Shown: piece after piece, positions 19,959 through 30,807 of the stretch
How the letters are laid out: each line of letters begins with the position of its first letter
How positions within the stretch are numbered: position 1 is the stretch's first letter
Source: Chondrus crispus
Lineage: Eukaryota; Rhodophyta; Florideophyceae; Gigartinales; Gigartinaceae
Direction of reading: 5' to 3'
Assembly (NCBI RefSeq): GCF_000350225.1
Contig: NW_005179249.1
Location: 804,034-868,033 of the forward strand
DNA length: 64,000 nucleotides
Notes under the pieces: generated by a model
The model's input: only the letters and a program-made list of their open reading frames with translations
The model's database searches: none
What the model was told of the DNA's origin: nothing
Position numbers and translations under genes: made by a program

Positions 19959-22484
19959 ATGGAAGAAGGATCCGCCCCCTCAATTCAATCCGAGCCAGCG
20001 AATATGGAGTCAACCGCGTTCCGCACCTCCGAGTCAGCCGCGCTCCGCGTCCCATTCGGCGGCGGTGGCGCAGGTCTCAGTGACCGCGAACCGTCGCCTG
20101 AATTATCAGAAGGCCACGCACGCGCGATGTATGACCGGATCGCGACGTATATTGAGAAGGTCGGGACCGCGCTTCGAATCGACGTAACCGACGCAGTATA
20201 TTCGCGTTGCATGGAAGAACTACGATCCCTTCGCGAAGGGAGGTTTGAACGCGTCTCCCAGTCTCTGGATAACCTCCGAGCACTAGTCGATCAACTGCAG
20301 AGTCGACTGGTGCTCGTCGAGGAATCGCGTCTCGACTCCCCCGACGAGTTCGGGGAAGGCCGCCCCGAGAGGACGGCCTCTGTGGGACGTACTGACGCGA
20401 GACCTTTTCCTTCCGCGGAGCAGATGCGCGCGTTTGCCCATGTGACCGCGCAGTTAAATTCTACACGCCGACGTGTTTGTCAGATGGAACGTACCCCGAC
20501 GGCGACGTCACCCGGAGCCCCACCGTTAAGGCCCGGTGGTACTGTACCTCCGAACGCGTCCGGCGCTCAAGATGTGGAGCCGGCTGGTGGTGACACCAGT
20601 CGGCCCGCACGCGGAGATCGAACGAGGATTGACGCAACTTTCGCATCCGAAACCCAAGCCCTGCGGCATGTCGCCGGAGACATGCGGCAGACGGTTCGCG
20701 TACGTTACGCGGACGAGACTAGACGCGGGGATACCACCCGGGGATCGAGAGAACCGATTCTCGCTTTTGATCGCCGGTGGGGCGGCTATCAGCCCCAGGA
20801 TCTCACTACGCGTCGGGGCCCGGTAGACGTCCGTACGCTACCGGTGACCCCATTTGGCACATTGGGCCCCGCGGTCCCCGGGGTCGAGGCGGTCCACACG
20901 ATCATACAGGAATTTAGCTCTGTAGCTAATTACAGGATGTATCGCCTGGACAACGTCTCGACCCTCGTCACGTCAGGGGACGCGGGGCGAATCGCTAAAT
21001 ATGTGCAGCGTTGTCGTGGGATTCGTCCCACGATGCGCAATTTCGATGGAACGAACGCGATTGAATTACTCCCCTTCCTGAAAGATGTGCGCATCACGTT
21101 CAATTCGCAACATCTGACGGAAGGGGTCGCGATTCGCGTACTCGCGCATTTTCTTGAACGCGACGCGGAAAGATTATGTACAAGCTACACTATGCGCGGA
21201 ATCCGTGCAGGCCAGCTCCATGACGATGTGAGCTGGCCTGGGCTTATTAATCAATTCATCAAGCGCTACCTCACTGATGACCTACTGGGGGTAGCGCACG
21301 ATGCCGTCGCCTCGACTCATCAGAAGCCGCACGAGACGGAAAACGCGTTTGCGGATAGGCTCGAATCGAACGCGTTCAAGTGCACTGCGGTATTTACGGA
21401 GCAAGCCTTGGCTCATTATTTTGTACGCGGATTGGCTCCCGCGACGCGAGCAGCGGTGGCAGAGACCGTCCAGAGGTTGCCCGCGAACCAAAAGACGGAC
21501 CTGTCAATTATCAGACGCATCGCGACCGCAGAAGGAACCACGTTTCGCGCCGGACGCGGACTACCGCTGCCGGACCCGAACCCCGCAGCGAGAGGAGGGA
21601 GAGCCGCCAGGTCGAACGCGACGAGCTCCCCCGCGTCAGCCCTCCACGTTAACGAGGAGGATTGGGAAGCTGACCCCGTCCTCGTCATGAGAGGCGGGGA
21701 GGCTACAGGAGGCCGGCCGTCAACGCCGGCGTCGACGGAGACTACGGGCAGCTTTGCCACCGCGTTCGGGCATACCCCAGCGGGGATAGGTGGTCCGGAC
21801 CACCGCATCGCGGAATTGGACATTTCGCGTCAAGGAGGGAGACGCATACCCTCCTGTGTTCCCCGGCTCACCGAGGAAGAGGCTCGTCAGGCGGCGACCT
21901 TTGCCTCAGCCGACGGGAGCGCGTACGTCTGCTGGCTGTGCAGAACGCACGGCCATGCCATGTACGCGTGCCCCTTCCTCGCGCCGGAGCAGCGGATGTT
22001 TACCGCGTATCGAAACTACCGGTACCAACTACAGACGCGTCCGGGGATGAGGAACCTCTTCCAACAGTCGGTCGCTGGTGACCGTGGTCCGCGTTCGGGC
22101 CACGCGAATCGCCCCGGAGGAGGCGTCCGTTTCGCCCCTCGCGGAGGACGATACAGGCGCGAACAACGCGATTTCCGACAAGCCGACACGCGATACCCGC
22201 GGCAATATGGAAGAGGAGAACGCGGTTGGTCCAGATTGCCGACGGGGGTACAGAGCGCGATAATGTACCTCCAGGACTGGGCAGGGGATCCGTATCCCCT
22301 GCCCCTACAGGAAAGCGAGCGAGAGCCGACTCTCGCCGCCCCCCAGATTTTACAACGTCCGAACGTTGAAAATCAACCCCGCGAGGTACCAACCAGAGTA
22401 TTTCGCGGATGCTGCCGCTCCAGAGTGGGTAGGGCTTGGCCGGCCACTCGAACGGAGTTCCGGAGCCGCGTTGGCTACAGATAG
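19959..22484 (+). CDS. gag: Young chromovirus Gag, CCHC knuckle
   Basis: Gag of about 841 aa from the ATG at 19959 (MEEGSAPSIQSEPANMES). The frame is open upstream into the LTR only through non-ATG codons. There is a coiled-coil N-terminal region, then a capsid core (MRNFDGTNAIELLPFLKDVR, FIKRYLTDDLLGVAHDAV, ALAHYFVRGLAPATRAAV) and a CCHC knuckle CWLCRTHGHAMYAC near residue 660, then a basic Arg/Gly-rich tail (FAPRGGRYRREQRDFRQ). No lesion. It ends with TAG at 22482, in the same frame as pol but separated from it by 45 nt containing three further TAGs (22494, 22503, 22512). Confidence 0.93.
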   Translation: MEEGSAPSIQSEPANMESTAFRTSESAALRVPFGGGGAGLSDREPSPELSEGHARAMYDRIATYIEKVGTALRIDVTDAVYSRCMEELRSLREGRFERVSQSLDNLRALVDQLQSRLVLVEESRLDSPDEFGEGRPERTASVGRTDARPFPSAEQMRAFAHVTAQLNSTRRRVCQMERTPTATSPGAPPLRPGGTVPPNASGAQDVEPAGGDTSRPARGDRTRIDATFASETQALRHVAGDMRQTVRVRYADETRRGDTTRGSREPILAFDRRWGGYQPQDLTTRRGPVDVRTLPVTPFGTLGPAVPGVEAVHTIIQEFSSVANYRMYRLDNVSTLVTSGDAGRIAKYVQRCRGIRPTMRNFDGTNAIELLPFLKDVRITFNSQHLTEGVAIRVLAHFLERDAERLCTSYTMRGIRAGQLHDDVSWPGLINQFIKRYLTDDLLGVAHDAVASTHQKPHETENAFADRLESNAFKCTAVFTEQALAHYFVRGLAPATRAAVAETVQRLPANQKTDLSIIRRIATAEGTTFRAGRGLPLPDPNPAARGGRAARSNATSSPASALHVNEEDWEADPVLVMRGGEATGGRPSTPASTETTGSFATAFGHTPAGIGGPDHRIAELDISRQGGRRIPSCVPRLTEEEARQAATFASADGSAYVCWLCRTHGHAMYACPFLAPEQRMFTAYRNYRYQLQTRPGMRNLFQQSVAGDRGPRSGHANRPGGGVRFAPRGGRYRREQRDFRQADTRYPRQYGRGERGWSRLPTGVQSAIMYLQDWAGDPYPLPLQESEREPTLAAPQILQRPNVENQPREVPTRVFRGCCRSRVGRAWPATRTEFRSRVGYR

Positions 22485-22529
22485 CGGCGCGACTAGCACG
22501 GATAGTTCAGGTAGCTCAAAAAACGCGTA

Positions 22530-25500
22530 ATGGCGGTCACGTTTACGCGGTCACGTGAACCGTCTCGCTCTTATACCCCCGACGCGTCCATATACTCCTA
22601 TCAAGGGCGAGGTGAATATTTACCGATAATATTCCCCTCGCCGCAACACGAAGTCACCGAGACCCCCGCCGGTCCGGTGCAAAAACAAGTATTTATCAAA
22701 CGCGAAATTACCGCGGCTTCCGTAAGCCCGGTACTACCCCACGAACGCGCATATTTCCCGACCGCCGGAGGTCGGATGCCACGGATCCGCCGTGAAGGCA
22801 CCAGGGCCAGCGAGAGCCCGGTGCAAGAACAAGAACGCGACGTGCGCGTCGAGAACACGCCGCGTGAAGAAGTAACGCGTGAAAAGCGCGTGGGCCCCTC
22901 CTTGGGCCCAAGGAGTCAAGGGCCGAAAGACGAACGCGAGGCCCCGGGCTCCGACGGTCAAGGAAGAAGAACGCGAAGAAGGGGCAAGACGAGACGCCGA
23001 CGCCCAAAGCGAAATGACCTGGAGCGAACGGCCCCGCCTAAGATCGTCGAGGGCGTCGTCTGTCTGATGACGTCCAAGATCTACAATATATTGGGCTCGA
23101 TAGCTACTGAGAAGAACGCGTTCAAGCCGCACACTATCGCCGTCGATACGTGTTCTGGCTACAACCTGGTGAGGAAGGCCGACCTTCCTCCCGATTGGAC
23201 CCGACACGCGATGCGCGACGCGCCATTGCCAAGACTGGCCGGAGCAAACAGCAACCCGTTGAGGCTGAGCGCAGTGGTCCGCTTGGTAGTCCGGATTCGG
23301 AACACGATGTTCCGAGTCCCATTCGTCGTCGCGAACCAACTGGCTGTTCCCGTGCTTCTGGGCACCGCGTTCATTGACGCGCATGTCCGGAGCATCGACA
23401 TAGAAGCCCAGAGGCTCGAGCTTCGGCATGGGGGCGCCGTGGCCATCGTGAACGCGAAGAGGGAGCCGTCTTCCCCTGCAAGGCGACATGGACGCGAGAC
23501 AAACCGCGCAGAAGTACGCGAAGAAACCCAGCACCCGATTCGGATCGCGCGCTTGGTAAATGTCCCCGCTATGTCGCAAGTTCGCGTACGCGTTACGACA
23601 GCGGGGAGAGGCCTGGTATTTTTGGAGCCCAAGCCGTCGCTGCAGCACCGCCACGGGGTGCGGCTGACCAATGGTGTCGCGGAAGTGCTACCAAACCAGG
23701 TCTTCGAGGTTATGGTAGCGATTTTTTCGCGTCAGGTACGACGACTGCCGAAAAATACAGTCGTCGGATACGCGAAACGGAACCCTCTTGCCATTCTGAC
23801 ACCGGAGCGTCGGGTGGCAGAGGAGATCGCGCACGCGTTGCACATTTCGAACTTGGACGGCCAAGAAGGAACATTAGGAGCAGGACGGCCGGACTCCACC
23901 GCGAATATGAACGCGAACAAGAACGCGGACGAGGAGCACGCGAGGTACCAAAATTTCGCGGAAGATACCGGACGCGTACAATATAAGGATCCCAAGTCGG
24001 ACGCGGAAGATTGGGAAAAGGAGATTGATCTATCACATGTGAAGGACAAGAAATTACGCGTACAGGTGCTTGAGATGCTACGCGAACACTCCAGTTTGTG
24101 GAGCGGGTCGCTCGGAATGATCCGAGCGACGGAACATCGCATCCCACTTGAGCCCGGCACGAAGCCGATACGCGCCATGCCCAACCGCAAAGGGCCCGCG
24201 ATGTGCGAAATGGTCGCGAAAGAAGTGAAGAAAATGTTGAACGCGGGAGTGATAGAGCCCGCGAATACGGAGTGGGCGTCCCCGGTCGTCCTTGTCCCAA
24301 AGAAGGACGGTAGTCTACGCTTCTGTGTGGACTACCGTCGCTTGAACGCGAAAACGCTGGCGGATTCGTATCCGCTTCCGCGTATGGACGACTGTATTGA
24401 TTCATTGGGGGACGCGGCTGTGTTCACTACGCTGGACTGTAACTCAGGATATTGGCAGATTCCGGTCGCGCCGGAAGACCGCGACAAAACTACCTTTACC
24501 ACCCATATGGGAACGTTCCGACATTTGCGGATGCCATTCGGGTTACGCGGAGCTCCAGCCACTTTTCAACGCGCGCTGGACATAATTCTATCACGCGTAC
24601 GATGGCAGATTTGCCTAGTGTATCTAGACGACGTTATCGTCTTTTCGCGTACGCACGCAGAGCACGCGAAACATTTGGACGCGGTTCTGGGACTTTTGAG
24701 AAGCGCCGGCATTTCTCTCAAGTTGAAGAAATGCAGCTTCTTTCAGACACGCGTACACTACCTGGGGCATGTGATATCCCCAGGGAAGTTAAGCGTGACA
24801 GAAACCGCAGCGGACGCGTTCAAGACATTTACATTTCCCCGAAGGTTGACACAAGTCAGGTCATTTCTCGGGGCATGTAATGTCTACCGCCGCTTTGTGC
24901 AGGGGTTCGTGAAAATCGCGCGCCCCCTCACGGATATGACGCGGAAGGACGCGGATCCTGACTACGATAACCCGACCGCGGCTCAGGTTCACGCGTTCGA
25001 AGAGCTCAAGGCGCGGATGATCGCGCCCCCAATTCTCGCGCTCCCGAGATACGGACGGCCGTATATGATTGATACTGACGCGAGCGCGTATCAACTGGGG
25101 TGCACGCTTTTACAAGAGCACGACGAAACCAACGATTGGCGTCCCGTCGGCTATTGGTCGTATTCCCTCAACGATAGTGAGCGGAACTACAGTGCGACTG
25201 AGCGCGAATGTTTCGCCGTAGTGTGGGCCGTCCGCACACTACGGCCCTACATTGAGGGAACCAAATTTACCGTGAGGACAGACCATGACGCGTTACGATG
25301 GCTGATGTCCCTCACAGAAAGCTTCGGCCGACTGACGCGTTGGCGACTACGGTTAGCGGAGTATGACTTCACCATCCAATACAGACCTGGACGCGTTCAT
25401 GAAGTACCCGACGCACTGTCGCGTCTCATTTCCCCGAGGACCGCCGACGATCCTCGGAAGGCCGTCGAGGTGGATGACGACATTCCCACCTGCGACGGCA

Positions 25501-27104
25501 CTACCGTACGAGATGTGTCAGATGAATTACGCGACCATACTTGTACCGCGAAATGCGACCACAAGAGCGACCACGTGTTCGTCACAACGCGAAACAAGGC
25601 CGGGAGAAGGAGAAAAGCGCGTTCACGCGACGGGCCAGTCGGCGACGAGGAAGCCCCAGCTTTACAAGAACGCGGCGACCTATGGGCTGAGATAGAAGAA
25701 TTCGACGCGGTGGATATTGAACGAGCTCAAGAACCAGGAGTTGACGCGTCAGGCTCCCAGGTCGCTCCTCCACAGGACGACTTGCCGGCCCCTCTCACCC
25801 TGGAGGAGATAGTCGAGGAGCAACGCGTCGACGATTTCTGCCAAACCGTACTGGCCAGACAATCGGAAAGTCGCGACTCCGCGTTTTTTGAGGACCACCA
25901 AGGAGTTTTGAAGCGCAAGCACCCCTACGATCCTGAAATCATTCATGTGGTGGGCCCTCGGTCACTACGCGCGCGTCTGTTGCGACTCTGCCATGACCCC
26001 GCGATCGCGGGACATCCGGGGCAGAACCGCATGTATCACGCGCTCCGACGCTGGTATTACTGACCACATTTGGCCGCGGACGTGGCAGCGACAGTACGCG
26101 GATGCTGGACATGCGCGAAGAATCGCGTCAAACTCCGAAAACATCTCAACCGGCTGAGATTGATCCCCGCTACGCGTCCATTGGAGAGCCTCGCGATCGA
26201 AATTCTTGGACCGCTTCCGAAGACCAAGGGAGGAAAACAATACCTTCTGGTAATAACGGACCGGTTCACAAAGTTAACTCAAGTCGTCGCGTTGAGGACA
26301 GTGACCGCGTACACAGTGGCGACCGCGTTTTGTGACGCGTGGGTTTTCAAGTACGGCATTCCGCGTTCGCTGTTGTCCGATAATGGACCTCAATTTAACG
26401 CGAAGTTATTCCACAGCGCGTGCCGGATCCTGGGGATTACGAACCTGTATACTTCCGCGTACCATCCCCAGACCAACGGCCAAGTGGAGCGCTACAACCG
26501 TACTATCGCGTCTATGTTGCGTAACTACGTCAACGAACACCAAGACGATTGGGATGTGTACGTGGGGCCATTAACTTACGCGTACAACTACCACGTACAC
26601 AGGTCTACGCGTACGACCCCATTCGAGCTTGTACTCAGTCGACCTCCCCCAGAATTTTCGCTTCGAAGGACGAAGGGGAACGCGCCCCTTCCAGATAGAA
26701 AGACGCATCGCGCGGAGTTTCTTAAGAAACTGGACGAGACAATTCAGAAGGCATATAGCAGCCTGCGACGAACGCAGGCTCGCTACAAACGCGATTTCGA
26801 CAAACGCGTGAGACGCGTAAACACGCGAGTCAAGCCTGGAAATTATGTATACCTCGACGCTACGGACGGAGCGAAGACATCAAATAAGCTCGCGTCACCA
26901 GCCGTGGGACCTTACCGCGTCCGCGCGAATGACCAACGGACCATCACGATTGATCGTGATGGGGTCACAGAACGCGTGTCCGCTGATAGGTGTGTGTACG
27001 CGCCACCACCTGTGGACCCACCACAACCGCGCCGGGTGACCTTGCTGACAAGGTCACCACGGGGACACAGTACGCGGTGGACCGGCTTCTTGATCATCGC
27101 GTAA
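22530..27104 (+). pseudogene. pol: Young chromovirus Pol: protease, RT, RNase H, integrase; one TGA
   Basis: Single frame of about 1,524 codons from an ATG at 22530, broken only by TGA at 26061-26063 within integrase; the homologous position at 14093 encodes Trp. Protease: AVDTCSGYNLVRKADLP, with the DTG Gly replaced by Cys, and VLLGTAFIDAHV. RT: VVLVPKKDGSLRFCVDYRR and an intact LVYLDDVIVFS. RNase H: YMIDTDASAYQLG, SATERECFAVVWAV, TVRTDHDALRWL. Integrase: HPGQNRMYHALRRWYY before the stop, C-x2-C after it, then a core in which the first acidic residue is Glu (AIEILGPLPKTK) where the relative has Asp, followed by LLSDNGPQFNA and GQVERYNRTI. Probably non-autonomous. Confidence 0.93.
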
Positions 27105-27274
27105 TGGAAAATGGGACCGCGGAGTTCAAGGTGAAGTGGGCAGACTACGAGGATCCCACGTGGACAGCAAGGACACATATCCCGGAAGAACTCGTCTCGC
27201 GTTACGCGAGCCGACTACGCGCACGCACGGGTAGGGACCTGACAACCGAGTTGAACGCGGACGTTCAACCTTAA
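26990..27274 (+). pseudogene. Chromodomain of young chromovirus, out of frame with integrase
   Basis: In the frame one base back from pol, a chromodomain is readable: QYAVDRLLDHRVMENG, EFKVKWADYEDPTWTA, HIPEELVSRYASRLRA. It normally forms the C-terminus of chromovirus integrase and directs insertion to marked chromatin. In chromovirus-2 the same domain is in the integrase frame, so the offset here is a lesion or a recoding event. A perfect 10-bp stem with a 4-nt loop (ggtgaccttg ctga caaggtcacc, 27035-27058) lies at the switch point. I see no slippery heptamer, so an indel is the simpler view. Confidence 0.8.
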
Positions 27275-29392
27275 GGGGGGGCCCTCAACCGCTTTCTGAC
27301 GCATCGCGTTCGAAGTAATTCAGAGAAACGAAGGACGCGTGCCCCTCGGCAGAGTCGACATTCAAGAAAGAATTGGACCCTGAGCAGCCGTGCAAATGAG
27401 GCGGACGAACGCGGACTGTATTTGCAAAAACCAGAAGGCTGAAGATACCATACCAAACGCCGGAGCGAATCGGTTGACGTCGGAATAATACGCCAGGTGA
27501 GATGGAACACTGGGTCCGCGGACAGGCAGCAGAGAGCACAGTACACGCGCAATGAAGCTCCACGCTCGGCGGCGCTACTATACCTATGCTGACTCCAGGC
27601 CTCCGCATTGGAGTAACGAAGCAAAGAGCACGCCTTGGAAACCCCACGATCAGTAGCGGGACAAACGACGCCACGCCCGACGCACAGAGATACACAAGCG
27701 CAAGAAGAACAATGGAGATAGGCCCCAGGACTTAGAAGTGAGACGCCGCAAGTCACGAGACGAGCTAACGCCTCATGAATGGGCAGGAGATGACGTCCGG
27801 TACTGTACGCTCGCGTGCAGTGGCCAAGCCGCCGCCTCCCGGCGGAAAATTAACGAGAAACTAGCTCGGATGACGCGGTCAGCACCATGGCTTACACTGG
27901 CGCCCCGTATGCGGGACACGCAATTCTGGGTAACTCGCACCGCGCCGCGATCCAGGCGGCCGACGGTCCTCATCGCCACCACGTCCTTGGACATCATGGG
28001 TACGAACCCTGTGGACGATCGTGCAGTCGCGGCCGAACTGAACGCGAAACGGCCGCGCAGACACGATCGTCGAGAGAAAGCGGTCAGGACGCGACCTCAC
28101 AAAGCACGCGTACTATGGACGCGGACTTCTCCTGAAATCATTCATGGGTACGGACCCTGTGGACGATGGCGCAGCCGCGGCCGAATTGCACGCGACACGG
28201 CCGCGCAGCCGTGATCGGGAAGCAAACGAGACCAAAACGCGGACCAGAAACATGGACGGGCCCTCGCCACAACATGGGGCTGACTATGCGGGCGATCGTG
28301 CAGTCGCGGCCGAACTGTACGCGACACGGCCGCGCAGCCGCGATCGTCCGGCAAGCGCTACCTGAGTCACTCAGATGCACATCAGCGGGGCGGAACGCCT
28401 CTCCGAACGCGTATGACCCCTGCGGGGGCCACTGACTCTGACGTATCTGTCTTTTCTGCGAACCGCGCACGCGAATTCCCAGCGAGGCGAAGAGCAGAAG
28501 GTCGTCGCGCGACAACCAATATGAGTTACGTCCACACCCTTGGGGCATGAACAACGGGAAGAGAAGAGAAGACCAGAAGATTGTCGCGCGACGACCAAGA
28601 GATGAATAAGACTGCCGCTCAACGGGGCAGAGGCCAAGTGGCCATAGCAGAGACTAAGGCATGGCGCACCCCCGACACCGCAAGCAAGAACCCGTCGCAA
28701 GGACCTCGGCGTACTGCGCCTGCGCACAACGCCATTAGGCGAACCACCCTCGCCTTCGTCACGAGAACCGTCGAGCGCTTAGACCGGCGAAGCACTGAGC
28801 TATGGCCACGCCAATTACCATGACGCTCCGGCATAACGTCACCCTCAACCGCTCCTGGACTCATCGCGCTTGGGGCTAATTAAGACGAACGGAAGGACAC
28901 GCATCCCTCTGCGCCGCTGATCATAAGAACCCAAGGGCACACAGTATGGCTGAGAAGGCGAGGGTACTCGAACGCAACGCACCAACCCGGGGAAACGGTG
29001 AAGATCTCGTACAGGTTCCGTTGGTACGGGACAGAGGACAGGACGTACACGCGAATTACGCAACCTGGAAAGCCCTGTTCTCAGGGCGTACACACGCGGA
29101 CAGAGACGTCACCCCTGCACCCCGACTGACCGAGCGCAGCCTCTCCATCTGCGAAAGCGGGGCTCCCCCGCTCATTAATCCCTCCCGTGATCACGCACGA
29201 CTCTCCAATGACCAAGCTGACCACGCCCCTCGGTCAACGAACCAACACGACTTGAGAAAGGAACAGGGACACCCCCGCGAACGCCAGAAGAGACGCACGC
29301 AGAACGCGCTGAGTGAGAAGGGAACCCGAGTGAAGGACAGGCGATGATCGTTGTCAATCTATACGCGCTGTGCAGCCCGTGTGCGCGGATGC

Positions 29393-29575
29393 GCATGCCA
29401 AATTTTGGAAAATTTGGCAGACGGAATTTGGCCCGGAGGACGCACGTGCATGCCGTTGAAAAAAATTGGCAAAAATTGGGAAGCAGAATTTGGCCCGGAG
29501 GACGCGCGTGCATGCCGTCAAAAAAAATTGGCAAAAATTGGGACACAGAGTTTGGCCCGGAGGACACGCATGCGT
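29393..29575. repeat. Tandem repeat, three units of 55-62 bp
   Basis: Units start with gcatgcc at 29393, 29448 and 29510 and share aatttggcccggaggacgc; a truncated fourth start is at 29568. The array is flanked by direct copies of gtgtgcgcggatgcgca. It lies in the 3' region of the young chromovirus. Confidence 0.85.
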
Positions 29576-30791
29576 ACGGCACGTGTGCGCGGATGCGCAC
29601 CCGGACATGTTGCAGCTGGCGGCACGCAAGGGACGATAGGAAGGCTTCGTACAGTACTTCTGTATTCCACGGATGAGTACAGACGCCCTCCGTATGGCGC
29701 AACCACCACCGCCTCGACCGTCCTCGCAGCACACTCGTGCTCTGGCGCCGCCCCTCTCCTCGTGCGCGCTTGCACGCGCAGCGCCGCTACCGCTGCCGCT
29801 TCTGCCCCCGAGCCGACGCGCGCACGGGCATCGCCCGCCACCCCCGCCGTTTTTACTTGTGCGCCGACGCACCCGCGCGCTGCACCGCCGACTCGACCGC
29901 CTTCCCAGCACGCCCTGCTCTCGCGCCGCCCCTCTCATTGTGCGCGCTTGCACGCACATCGCCCGTCGCCCCCGCTGTTGCTGCCTCTGCGTCGACGCGA
30001 TCACCGGCAATGCGCCGACCAAGAGCGCCGTAAGAACCTCCACGCACTGCAACCGCGCACAGCGCCATCAAGACACGAACCCACCGCCGTTGTGCTGCAT
30101 TGATCGTTGGCCGCGCCATGAAGATGGAGCTGAGGACGCAGGGGAGAGGGGAGAAGCCCCTTGTGGTGGAGACCCCCAACGTTCGCCGTGTCGGTGTCCC
30201 CGACACGGCCGGAAGCGAGAGCTGTCAGTAAGAGGGATCGGCAGAGGGGAATGAAGGTCGCTTGTAACGTCGTGATTGACGATTCTGGCGAGCGTGAAAG
30301 AGCGAAGACCGGAGACGCGGGACCGCACGTAACGCAGACGGCGTTTGCACCGAAGTGCGAGGGGGAGCTAAACCACAGGGAACAGAGATCCTCCCCGATG
30401 CGAGGAGGAGATTAGCGAAGGGGAAAGAAAACCGATTGATCCCGTCGATCCGAGAAAAGCCCTTGCCGCAATGACGTTCGAACAAACGGCGCGCGGACGA
30501 ATTCTGCAGGAGGAGAAAATGAAGATTCACAATACGGAATTGACGAGCCAGAGTTGGGGGATACAAACGAGAGGTTTCTCGCCTCGGTCGTAACGCACAA
30601 TTGGGATAGGGTAAACGCGCTCGCAGCGTCGTGCTTGAGTGCCTTACGCGAGGCCGGTGGTATGGCTGGCAAAAGCGGGATTGCGAGAGTGGGAGGGCAC
30701 GCGTGATGGGTATGCACGAGGACTCGAATCGCCGTCGCGCACTATAACCGCCCCCCCGCGCGCTACCAAAAGAGTGAACGCGGACGTTCAC

Positions 30792-30807
30792 CCTTGAGGG
30801 GGGGCTC
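30792..30807 (+). promoter_or_regulatory. Polypurine tract of the young chromovirus
   Basis: The run ttgaggggggg immediately precedes the 3' LTR start at 30808 and is the expected plus-strand primer site. It is preceded by the stem-loop gtgaacg cgga cgttcac (30774-30791). A near-copy of both stem and G-run occurs right after pol (27250-27281). Confidence 0.75.

Larger units (their letters stand above)
27275..30807. other. 3.5-kb region between pol and 3' LTR; repeats, no convincing gene
   Basis: No recognised coding sequence; frames of up to 250 codons occur on both strands at 29350-30100 but are mutually overlapping, Pro/Ala/Arg-rich and GC-driven. The region holds internal repeats: three copies of an 80-bp inverted-repeat unit (27995-28070, 28143-28213, 28273-28347); a diverged duplication of 27287-27360 at 28848-28920; and a tandem array at 29393-29575. 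Its left edge repeats its right edge: stem tgaacgcggacgttca plus G-run at 27250-27281 and again at 30774-30805. Confidence 0.7.

Noticed and set aside
22734..23654. 306-codon minus-strand frame
   Set aside because: Antisense shadow of the young chromovirus protease region, driven by GC-rich codons.
27000..27060. Programmed frameshift asserted for the chromodomain
   Set aside because: No slippery sequence is visible and chromovirus-2 has the domain in frame, so I list it only as a possibility.
29351..30103. Long frames on both strands in the chromovirus 3' region
   Set aside because: Opposed overlapping frames, Pro/Ala/Arg-rich with the tandem repeat translated into them; no motif supports either.
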